Source: JBMTVN01 sp046047235 (GTDB lineage Bacteria > Verrucomicrobiota > Verrucomicrobiia > Limisphaerales > JAHDYP01). Taken from it: DNA of 6,875 nt. The DNA is taken from contig JBJOII010000182.1 in assembly GCA_046047235.1 (NCBI GenBank), forward strand, positions 1 to 6,875, read 5' to 3'. The translations under genes were made by a program, and so were the position numbers. Below the pieces are notes generated by a model. It saw nothing but the letters and a program-made list of their open reading frames with translations. It made no database searches and was not told the DNA's origin. Shown here piece by piece: positions 1 to 6,240 of this stretch. Every line of letters begins with the position of its first letter. Position 1 is the first letter of the stretch.

Positions 1-1467
1 CACGCCAACTTCCAGCTTAACCAGGACGGTGACTCCATCTTCCTCTACACCCCCGAACTCGAACTCGTCGATAGCGTGCAGTTCGGACCACAAAGCCCCA
101 ACACATCCCAGGGACGCCTACTCGATGGATCAGACTCCCTCCTCTTCTTCCCGGATTCCGCCAGCCCCGGCCAAGCCAATTACCTCCCTCTCCAAAACAT
201 CGTCATCAACGAACTCCTCGCCCACACCGACCCGCCCCTCGAAGATGCAGTCGAACTCCTCAACACCGGAAACGAAACGGTCAACCTCAGCGGCTGGTTC
301 CTCAGCGACAACCCCTCCGATCCCCGGAAATTCCAATTGCCCCCCGATACCTGGCTCGATCCAAACCAAACTCTCGTCGTCTACCAATACCAGTTCGGTA
401 CCCCGGATAACGAAGTCGAAGCCCCCCCACGCTTCAACCTCAGCTCCGCTTACGGAGAATCCCTCACGCTCTGCGCAGCAGACGAAGCCGGCAACCTCAC
501 CGGCCATAGAACCTCCGTCAACTTCGGCGCCACCGCCAACGGTGTTTCCTACGGGCGAATCCCCACCAGCACAGGCTTCGACCTCGCCCCCCTCCTCTAC
601 ACCACCTTCGGCCAGGACTCCCCCAACTCCCTGGAAGAGTTCCGCCTCGGCTCCGGCCTCCCCAATTCCCAGCCGCTCATCGGCCCAATCCTAATCTCCG
701 AAATCTTCTACGCCCCCAATAACACCTCCACGAATTCGTCGGAGTTCGTCGAGCTCTGGAACACCTCCAACCAACCCACACCACTCTACGACCCCGAACT
801 CCCCGAGAATACCTGGCAGCTCACCGGCGCCATACACTTCCAGTTTCCACCCGCCACCACCATCCCCGCAAATAGCACGCTCCTCGTCCTACCCTTCAAC
901 CCCGAAACTGAACCCGACCAACTCGCCACCTTCCTCCTCAACCACCCCGAAGCTCAAACCATAACCGGCCCCTACACCGGCAGCCTCAATAACAGCGGAG
1001 AAACTCTCGAACTCCTCCGTCCCGATACCCCCCAGCCGGCAACCGCCCCCGATGCCGGCTTCATCCCCTACATCCTCGTGGAACGGGTCAGCTACTCCCC
1101 CCTCCCACCATGGCCCACACCCACCAACTCCACCGACTCACTCCAGCGCATCCCGGACGCAACCGCCTACGCCAACGACCCCACCAGCTGGATGCTCACA
1201 ACCACCTCCGCAGGCACCCCACCCATCCAGTCCCCGCAACCCCAACCCACCCTGCAATGGACCGAACCCAGCCCGGGTTCCATCCAGATCCAATTCCAGA
1301 CCGAAGCCAACACCTCCTACTCCCTCCTCTACTCCCCCGACCTCAACTCCTCCCCCTGGTCCAAACTCACCGATGTCCCAGCCCACGATTCTCCCCAAAC
1401 CATCATGATCACCGATAACCCCACCACCGCGCGATTCTACCTCCTCGTCTCCCCCGCCGTTCCCTGA
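1..1467 (+). CDS. Lamin-tail-domain (LTD) repeat surface/secreted protein, C-terminal part (5' end outside window)
   Basis: The reading frame is open from base 1, so about 488 C-terminal residues are visible and the true start lies upstream; the in-frame GTG at 76 is internal. Visible order: the end of one LTD unit (residues ~1-55, with DGDSIFLYTPELELVDSVQF and a following QGR), a second LTD unit (~66-205, beginning NIVINELLAH and containing AVELLNTGNETVNLSGWFLSD), a third (~230-375, beginning ILISEIFYAP and containing EFVELWNTSNQP), then a C-terminal beta-rich domain (~417-488) with SYSLLYSPDL and ending ARFYLLVSPAVP. LTD domains are immunoglobulin-like folds that in bacteria occur in large exported proteins, often with CotH or nuclease modules; none is visible here. 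The protein is rich in Pro, Thr, Ser and Asn and poor in Lys and Cys, which fits an extracellular location. Its role is probably surface adhesion or substrate binding, but this is inference. Signal peptide and N-terminal catalytic modules, if any, lie outside the window. Confidence 0.85.
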   Translation, partial: HANFQLNQDGDSIFLYTPELELVDSVQFGPQSPNTSQGRLLDGSDSLLFFPDSASPGQANYLPLQNIVINELLAHTDPPLEDAVELLNTGNETVNLSGWFLSDNPSDPRKFQLPPDTWLDPNQTLVVYQYQFGTPDNEVEAPPRFNLSSAYGESLTLCAADEAGNLTGHRTSVNFGATANGVSYGRIPTSTGFDLAPLLYTTFGQDSPNSLEEFRLGSGLPNSQPLIGPILISEIFYAPNNTSTNSSEFVELWNTSNQPTPLYDPELPENTWQLTGAIHFQFPPATTIPANSTLLVLPFNPETEPDQLATFLLNHPEAQTITGPYTGSLNNSGETLELLRPDTPQPATAPDAGFIPYILVERVSYSPLPPWPTPTNSTDSLQRIPDATAYANDPTSWMLTTTSAGTPPIQSPQPQPTLQWTEPSPGSIQIQFQTEANTSYSLLYSPDLNSSPWSKLTDVPAHDSPQTIMITDNPTTARFYLLVSPAVP

Positions 1468-1475
1468 AAGCATCA

Positions 1476-1500
1476 AGCCGGAGGGAACTTCCCTCCGGCT
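1476..1500. terminator. Intergenic hairpin between convergent genes, probable bidirectional terminator
   Basis: A perfect 10-bp inverted repeat (AGCCGGAGGG at 1476-1485, CCCTCCGGCT at 1491-1500) has a five-base AACTT centre that can pair further. It lies 8 bases after the stop of the lamin-tail gene and 25 bases before the stop codon of the convergent chemoreceptor gene. The placement and the GC-rich stem fit a terminator shared by the two convergent genes. Neither side has a clear U-run (+ strand CAAAAACTC follows; the - strand side gives TTGATGCTTT), so it is not a textbook intrinsic terminator and may act as a 3'-end stabiliser instead. Confidence 0.65.
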
Positions 1501-1525
1501 CAAAAACTCAACCGGCCTGAACGGA

Positions 1526-3208
1526 TCAGTGCCTCACAATCTCAAAAGCCTCCGGCTCCGATACCGCCGTCGCCGCAGCAGGCTTGCCGTTCCGCTTCAA
1601 GGACGGCATCTTAAAACCACCTAGCCCACCCCCCCCAGCCGGACTCTGCACAATCGGCCCAACCGCAACCTGCCCCCCCGCACGAGCCCCGTGAATCACC
1701 CGGCCCAAATCACCCACCACAACCTGCAGATCCGCCGCCTGACCCTTCAGTTCCTCACTCGCCGCAGCTGACTCCTCCGCAGCAGCGGCATTCGCCTGAA
1801 CCACCCCATCCACTCGACTCACCGCACGTGATATGTCCGCAATCTGCTCAGCCTGCGTCCGGCTCCCCTCATCCACACTCCGCGCCAACGACCCAATCCC
1901 ATCCACCTCGGTCGCAATCCGCTCCAAGGTCGCCCGAACTTCCTCAGTCACTTCCACCCCCTGACGCGCACTGTCACTCGACTCATCCAATAGCTTGGTC
2001 GTGTCCCGCGCCGCCTGCGCACTCCGCTGCGCCAAACTCCGCACCTCCTCAGCCACCACCGCAAACCCCTTCCCCGCCTCACCCGCCCTCGCAGCCTCAA
2101 CCGCCGCGTTCAACGCCAATAGGTTCGTCTGAAACGCAATCTCATCAATCGACTTCACAATCGTCGTGGTCTGGTTTGCTGCCTTCTCAATCCGCATCAC
2201 AGCCTCCGACATCCGCTGCATCGCCGAACTCCCCACCCGCGTCGCCTCCGATGCACTCCCCGCATGCACCGATACATCCGCCGATAACTTCGCGTTCCGA
2301 TTGGTCAAATCAGTAATCTCATGCAACGCCGCACTGATCTCCTCCAAACTCGCCGCCTGGTCCGCCGCCCCATTCGCCAGTCCCGTACTCGCCTCGGCCA
2401 CATGCGATGACGAGGAGGAAACACTCTCCGTGTTCAATGTCAGCCGACCAATGATCCCCTCCACCGGCTTCACCACCGACTTCGACACCATCACGTAAAA
2501 CACTCCCGACGCTAACAGAAGAAACAAAACGGTCGCACCCGCCTTCTTCATCGCCGAGGCCTGCAGCATCGCATCCACATCGTCCAACGATTGCACCACC
2601 TCAAACGCCCCACGCACATCCCCCACTTTCCAGTTCTCCATCTTCGCGCCGGTCGGATCCTCCCCACGATCGTTCCCCCAAATCTCCATGCTCGTCGCCG
2701 GATCCCCATGACACAACATGCACTCCGCCGTCAGCCGAATCGGATGAAAATACCGGATCGCATTCAACTCCTCGTCAATCATCGAAAACGATTCCAGCTT
2801 CTCGTTCTCGAATTTCCGCAAAACTTCAGCCTCAATCTCGTCCGGCGTGTTCTTGTCATTTCTCGGATCAAATTTCGGCACCCGAAACTCATAACCACCC
2901 TCCTTGGCCTTAGCCATGGTCACTTTCCAGGCGGTCACTACCGGAACCGACGCCACGACGAGATCAACTTTCCCCTCATCGGCCCACGCCCGTAGAGTTT
3001 CCTTGGTAAAGACCCCATCCTGCCACTTCTCCGCCATCTCCTCCCGAGACGCCTCGGCCGCTAAAATAATGCTGGCAGCCTTCTCTTTATACAAATCGAC
3101 CGCCTGCTGCCGGGCGTGCCTAAGTGAAAGCACGTTCAAGGCAACCGCAAGCGCCACAAAACCCGCCAAAACCATCACAATGATTTTTGTCCTGAGATTT
3201 AAAGTCAT
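1526..3208 (-). CDS. Methyl-accepting chemotaxis protein with periplasmic haem-c Tll0287-like (DUF3365) sensor domain
   Basis: This 560-residue transmembrane chemoreceptor should signal to CheA/CheW. It has a short cytoplasmic N-terminus, TM1 (~8-29), a periplasmic domain (~30-220), TM2 (~222-242) and a cytoplasmic coiled-coil signalling domain. The periplasmic part carries C163-M-L-C166-H167 in the context RLTAECMLCHGDPA. This is a c-type haem attachment site typical of Tll0287-like/DUF3365 sensors, so the ligand signal is probably redox state or a haem-binding gas (inference). The hairpin tip is NAAVEAARAGEAGKGFAVVAEEV (split by position: N367 to V389, tip E377). Likely methylation glutamates sit in QAASLEEI (E289/E290) and AAEESAAASEEL (E478/E479, E485/E486). 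Spacing of these sites from the tip (87 and 102 residues) equals E. coli Tsr as I recall it, so the class is 36H. Only ~41 residues join TM2 to the first methylation helix, too few for a HAMP domain. The Gly/Ala-rich tail (ending FEIVRH) has no CheR-binding WxxF-type pentapeptide. ATG at 3208 is preceded by a weak AGGG. The gene is monocistronic in this view. Confidence 0.95.
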   Translation of the reverse strand: MTLNLRTKIIVMVLAGFVALAVALNVLSLRHARQQAVDLYKEKAASIILAAEASREEMAEKWQDGVFTKETLRAWADEGKVDLVVASVPVVTAWKVTMAKAKEGGYEFRVPKFDPRNDKNTPDEIEAEVLRKFENEKLESFSMIDEELNAIRYFHPIRLTAECMLCHGDPATSMEIWGNDRGEDPTGAKMENWKVGDVRGAFEVVQSLDDVDAMLQASAMKKAGATVLFLLLASGVFYVMVSKSVVKPVEGIIGRLTLNTESVSSSSSHVAEASTGLANGAADQAASLEEISAALHEITDLTNRNAKLSADVSVHAGSASEATRVGSSAMQRMSEAVMRIEKAANQTTTIVKSIDEIAFQTNLLALNAAVEAARAGEAGKGFAVVAEEVRSLAQRSAQAARDTTKLLDESSDSARQGVEVTEEVRATLERIATEVDGIGSLARSVDEGSRTQAEQIADISRAVSRVDGVVQANAAAAEESAAASEELKGQAADLQVVVGDLGRVIHGARAGGQVAVGPIVQSPAGGGGLGGFKMPSLKRNGKPAAATAVSEPEAFEIVRH

Positions 3209-3253
3209 GAACCCTAAAACGGCTCACCGCCAAACTGATTAACAGGCTATTTC

Positions 3254-3288
3254 AGCCAGATGGCTTAATATTTATAACCACCTGGTTA
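3254..3288 (-). promoter_or_regulatory. Twin palindromic operator-like sites with candidate -10 upstream of the chemoreceptor gene
   Basis: There are two perfect dyads: AGCCA-GA-TGGCT at 3254-3265 and TAACCA-CC-TGGTTA at 3275-3288. Both fit A-R-CCA-NN-TGG-Y-T, and their centres are 22 bp apart, about two helical turns. Between them, on the - strand, lies TATAAAT (3276 to 3270), a plausible -10 box placing transcription start near 3263, inside the proximal dyad and ~55 bases upstream of the ATG at 3208. No convincing -35 hexamer is seen at 16-18 bp (the best is CAACTG). This geometry suits a dimeric regulator that blocks or gates the promoter. The regulator is unknown and the promoter call is tentative. 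Confidence 0.4.
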
Positions 3289-3414
3289 CAAGGCAGTTGC
3301 GAAATTTAGACAAATTCTGTACAGGGATAAACGAAACCGAAACAGAATTAGCAACCTTGATTTTTGAAGCAAATACCCAACCCGTAGTCAGCAGATTCCC
3401 CTACAAAGCCCCGC

Positions 3415-3606
3415 CTATTCCGGAGGCACCCAGTCGCTCGACTCCTTAAACTTCCGCTGAATCCGCTTCCACTTGTAACGGTGATACATCCCGTCCGCCA
3501 AAAGGTAGATAGAAAACAACGCAGCAGCCCCCACCACCAAGGCAAAAACAACAGCCTCAGATCCAGAGCCAAAGAAGCCGCGCGCGTTTTGGAAGAGATC
3601 GGACAC
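3415..3606 (-). CDS. Small single-pass membrane protein, function unknown
   Basis: This 63-residue protein starts at GTG (3606, VSDLFQNARG) and ends in TAG. One hydrophobic helix spans ~18-38 (AVVFALVVGAAALFSIYLLA), followed by a strongly basic, presumably cytoplasmic tail (YHRYKWKRIQRKFK, 41-54) and an acidic/Pro end (DWVPPE). By the positive-inside rule the N-terminus would face out. Evidence that it is real: a coherent membrane-protein composition, and codon third positions favouring G/T, matching the chemoreceptor gene on the same strand and unlike an antisense shadow. Weak points: there is no ATG or Shine-Dalgarno (the bases before GTG are CTTCTTTTT), although the frame stays open only to 3636, so no better start exists. 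A small accessory subunit of a membrane complex is possible. I do not recognise a named family. It lies ~206 bp upstream of the chemoreceptor gene and is read in the same direction. Confidence 0.6.
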   Translation of the reverse strand: MSDLFQNARGFFGSGSEAVVFALVVGAAALFSIYLLADGMYHRYKWKRIQRKFKESSDWVPPE

Positions 3607-3693
3607 AAAAAGAAGATAACGATCCAGTTTGCGGAGTCAATGGACTACTGCGCACCGAACAAGCCCCTTTGTGCTCGACATCCATGCATCCCC

Positions 3694-3748
3694 GCTGGCA
3701 CTAAAACGGCATTGGGCTGTGGCGGAAAACCAGCCCGGGCTTGCCAGC
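3694..3748 (+). promoter_or_regulatory. Nested inverted repeats in the leader of the luxE-luxC-queD run
   Basis: An outer 7-bp inverted repeat (GCTGGCA at 3694-3700, TGCCAGC at 3742-3748) encloses an inner 6-bp one (GGGCTG at 3714-3719, CAGCCC at 3731-3736, 11-base loop). The perfect 10-bp palindrome AGCCCGGGCT (3732-3741) overlaps the inner arm. The outer arm ends 16 bases before the ATG at 3765. If transcribed, this leader could fold into a two-tier stem just ahead of the start codon. It could equally be a protein-binding site in the divergent intergenic region. It does not resemble the preQ1-I or preQ1-II aptamers I know, so it is not called a riboswitch. Confidence 0.3.
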
Positions 3749-3764
3749 TCACCACAAAAACCGC

Positions 3765-4853
3765 ATGACCAACGACCCTTTCAGCTCAATCTACCAACGC
3801 CTCACCCAGCTGACGCTGGCCTCCTCATCCCCAACCTCAGGCGCATTCTCCGAAATCGCCCTCGACCTTTTCCAACTGCAGTTCGAACAGGTCACACCCT
3901 ACAAACAATACTGCCTCGCGCTTCACCACACCCCGAATTCCGTCCGGGAGATCACCGACATCCCCCCACTCCCAACCTCCGCCTTCAAGGAATTCCAACT
4001 CACCAGCCTCCCCCCAAGCGAACACCACCACGTGTTCCGCTCCAGTGGAACCACCAGCAGCGAAACCAGCCAGCACTTCCACTCCCACTCCTCCCTCGCC
4101 CATTACCAAAGCCTCGTCCTGCCCTGGTTCAAGTATCACCTGCTCCACGACCTGCCCCACATCACCTTCCTCAACCTCATGCCCGACAGCCAGCAGGCCC
4201 CTCACTCCTCCTTGGCCGCCATGATGGAATCCGCCATCCGTAACTTCGGCACGCCCGATTCTCAAAGCCTAGGATCCGTCGACCCAAACCACCTCTGGCA
4301 CCTCAACCCAACCCAGATCACCCGTAGCCTCCAGAACCAGTGCAATGCCGGAGAACCCTGCCTGGTCTCCGGAACAGCCTTCGGGTTCGTCGAACTCCTC
4401 GACCACCTCGCCAACAACCAAATCCGCCTCACTCTCCCCAACGGCTCCCGGGTCATGGAAACCGGAGGCTATAAAGGACGCACCCGACAACTCCCCAAAG
4501 CCTCTCTCCATTCCCTCATCACCCGCCACCTCGGAGTCCCCCCCTCCCACATCGTCAGTGAATACGGCATGTGCGAACTCAGCTCCCAGGCCTATGACCG
4601 CATCGTAGGCACCACCTCGCCCCGCCAATTCCGCTTTCCCCCATGGTGCCACGCCCGACTCGTCGAGCCCGGCACCAACCAGCCCCCAGCTCCCGGCGAC
4701 CCCGGACTGATCACGCTGCTCGACCTCGCCAATGTCCGCTCCATCATGTCCATCCAAACCGGCGACCTCGGAATCGGTAATGCCAACGGCTTCGAAATCC
4801 TCGGACGCGCAACAGGCACCATCAACCGCGGATGCTCGCTCCTCCAATCCTAA
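3765..4853 (+). CDS. LuxE-family acyl-protein synthetase (fatty-acid activating subunit)
   Basis: This 362-residue protein belongs to the LuxE / acyl-protein synthetase family of adenylate-forming enzymes. Family role: ATP-dependent activation of a fatty acid to acyl-AMP, acylation of its own cysteine, and transfer of the acyl group to a LuxC reductase. Visible signatures are the phosphate-binding loop FRSSGTTSSETSQHFH (91-106), METGGYKGR (231-239), SEYGMCELSSQAYD (265-278, adenylate-binding Tyr/Glu region), the QTGDLG motif (331-336) and a C-terminal RGCSL with C357 six residues from the end. That is where luminous-bacterium LuxE carries its acylated cysteine. The length is close to that of luminous LuxE (~370-380). 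ATG at 3765 (MTNDPFSSIY) is chosen over an in-frame TTG at 3741 because family homology begins near the IYQRL segment. No Shine-Dalgarno is visible. The stop overlaps the start of the LuxC-like gene. No luciferase genes are nearby, so the gene symbol is withheld. Confidence 0.9.
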   Translation: MTNDPFSSIYQRLTQLTLASSSPTSGAFSEIALDLFQLQFEQVTPYKQYCLALHHTPNSVREITDIPPLPTSAFKEFQLTSLPPSEHHHVFRSSGTTSSETSQHFHSHSSLAHYQSLVLPWFKYHLLHDLPHITFLNLMPDSQQAPHSSLAAMMESAIRNFGTPDSQSLGSVDPNHLWHLNPTQITRSLQNQCNAGEPCLVSGTAFGFVELLDHLANNQIRLTLPNGSRVMETGGYKGRTRQLPKASLHSLITRHLGVPPSHIVSEYGMCELSSQAYDRIVGTTSPRQFRFPPWCHARLVEPGTNQPPAPGDPGLITLLDLANVRSIMSIQTGDLGIGNANGFEILGRATGTINRGCSLLQS

Positions 4854-4855
4854 TG
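4851..4855 (+). promoter_or_regulatory. TAATG stop/start overlap coupling the LuxE-like and LuxC-like genes
   Basis: The TAA stop of the LuxE-like gene (4851-4853) shares its last base with the ATG (4853-4855) of the LuxC-like gene. This classic translational-coupling arrangement supports a fixed stoichiometry of the two subunits. It also argues for 4853 over the in-frame ATG at 4832 as the true start of the second gene, which has no Shine-Dalgarno of its own. Confidence 0.7.
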
Positions 4856-6214
4856 GAACTCCCCAATTACTTCATCGCCGACCTGCCCGCTGGCGCCACG
4901 CTCTCCAGCACCATGCTCACCGAGGCCTGTCAGGCCCTCAAACGGAACCGACAACAATACCTCGCCAACCGCCCCACCCAGGCCATCGTCGATACCCTCT
5001 GCGAAATCGGCCATAACTGGCTCCAGCCCGATGACCCATTCCGCCAACTCGCCCTCGAACACGGCCCAGCCCAAACCGGCTTCTCCCGGGAAACCCTCGC
5101 CGCCGGACTGGATGCCCTGTTCCATCGACTCAACTTCACCGAACTCCAATCCCTCATCCTCCAGGAACTCGGCCACCCCGAACGCCTCGACCGCTTCGTC
5201 GTCACTGAACCGGAACTCAAAACCAGCCGTAGCTCCATCGCCATCGGCCCCGAACTCCTGGTCCACTTCTCCGCCGGCAATATCCCCAGCTCCACCCTCG
5301 TCAGCCTCATCCTCGGCCTGCTCGCCCGCTCCGCCCAGTTCGTCAAATGCTCCCAGGGCAACGACCTCCTCCCACGCCTATTCGCCCACTCTCTCTACGC
5401 CATAGAACCTAAACTCGCCTCCTGTATCGAACTCGCCACCTGGCCCGGCGGCACGCTCCCACTCGAATCCACTCTCTTCGAACAAGCCTCCTGCATCACC
5501 GCCCAAGGGAGTGACGAAACGCTCAAAAACCTCCGCCAACGCATCCCCCCACCCGTCCGCTTCCTCGGCTACGGCCACAAGGTCAGCTTCGGCTACGTCG
5601 CCCGCGAAGTCATGTCCCGCTTCCACGCCCGCGAACTCGCCACCCAGGCCGCCCATGATGTCGCCGCATGGGACCAGCTCGGCTGCCTCTCCCCCCACCT
5701 CTACTACGTGGAAAACCACGGCAGCGTCACCCCCGAACTCTTCGCCCAATGGCTCGGAGAAGAACTGGAAAAACTCCAAGCCGTCACCCCTCGTGCAAAG
5801 CTACCCCCCGAGACCGCAGCCCACCTCGCCGATCGCCAGGCCCTCTACCAACTCCGCGCCGCTAATACCCCCTCCACCCGCATCTGGCGAAGCCCCGGCA
5901 ATACCCACTGGACAGTCGTGCTCGAAGACGAACCCCGCTTCCAAACGTCCTGCCTCCACCGCTTTGTCTACGTCAAGGGAGTCAATGACCCCGACGAAGC
6001 CCTCCACGCCACCACAGCCCTCGAAGGTAAAATCTCAACGGTCTCCCTCGCCGCCATGGGACAACGCGCTCAGGAAATCGCCCTAGCACTCGCCAAATGG
6101 GGCGTCACCCGCATCTGCCCCTTCGGCAAAATGCAGGACCCACCCCTCCCCTGGCGACACGACGGCCACCCCGCCCTCGGAGACCTCCTCACCTGGACCG
6201 ACTGGGAACAATAA
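4853..6214 (+). CDS. LuxC-family acyl-CoA / acyl-enzyme reductase (fatty aldehyde forming)
   Basis: This 453-residue protein belongs to the LuxC acyl-CoA reductase family (aldehyde dehydrogenase superfamily). Family role: accepts an acyl group on a catalytic cysteine, from LuxE or acyl-CoA, and reduces it with NADPH to a fatty aldehyde. Visible signatures are the nucleotide-binding stretch VHFSAGNIPSSTLVSLILG (137-155), TWPGG (196-200), RFLGYGHKVSFGYV (236-249), the catalytic segment AWDQLGCLSPHLYYVE (272-287) with nucleophile C278, and the C-terminal family hallmark RICPFGKMQDPPLPWRHDG (420-438) followed by LLTWTDWE. All key motifs are intact, and the length is near the ~480 of luminous LuxC. 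ATG at 4853 overlaps the upstream stop; using ATG 4832 would add seven residues (MLAPPIL) that look unrelated to the family. It is paired with the LuxE-like gene as a reductase complex. The product fate is unknown because no luciferase, alcohol dehydrogenase or decarbonylase is in view. Confidence 0.92.
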   Translation: MELPNYFIADLPAGATLSSTMLTEACQALKRNRQQYLANRPTQAIVDTLCEIGHNWLQPDDPFRQLALEHGPAQTGFSRETLAAGLDALFHRLNFTELQSLILQELGHPERLDRFVVTEPELKTSRSSIAIGPELLVHFSAGNIPSSTLVSLILGLLARSAQFVKCSQGNDLLPRLFAHSLYAIEPKLASCIELATWPGGTLPLESTLFEQASCITAQGSDETLKNLRQRIPPPVRFLGYGHKVSFGYVAREVMSRFHARELATQAAHDVAAWDQLGCLSPHLYYVENHGSVTPELFAQWLGEELEKLQAVTPRAKLPPETAAHLADRQALYQLRAANTPSTRIWRSPGNTHWTVVLEDEPRFQTSCLHRFVYVKGVNDPDEALHATTALEGKISTVSLAAMGQRAQEIALALAKWGVTRICPFGKMQDPPLPWRHDGHPALGDLLTWTDWEQ

Positions 6215-6240
6215 ACCCCGAACACAAAACCTGTAGACCG

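Noticed and set aside
29..694. A 221-codon + strand open frame overlapping the lamin-tail gene
   Set aside because: Its product is a low-complexity Ser/Pro/Thr mix with no domain. It is a frame shadow of the C-rich lamin-tail coding sequence, whose own frame reads as recognisable LTD units.
3348..3608. An alternative 86-codon TTG-started frame overlapping the small membrane gene
   Set aside because: Its Trp/Arg/Cys-rich sequence has no organised helix, whereas the overlapping GTG frame gives a clean transmembrane segment, a basic tail and the expected codon bias.
3607..3764. A preQ1 riboswitch ahead of the operon containing queD
   Set aside because: I looked for the preQ1-I stem-loop with its A-rich tail and for a preQ1-II pseudoknot pattern. 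Neither is present, only generic inverted repeats.
3837..4847. Long antisense open frames (142 and 192 codons) opposite the LuxE-like gene
   Set aside because: They are Gly/Glu/Val-rich, which is what the reverse complement of C-ending codons produces, and match no family. The sense strand carries intact LuxE motifs.
6097..6240. An N-terminal extension of QueD from the ATG at 6097
   Set aside because: This stretch is the out-of-frame 3' end of the LuxC-like gene and is Pro/Arg-rich, while QueD similarity begins exactly at the ATG at 6241.
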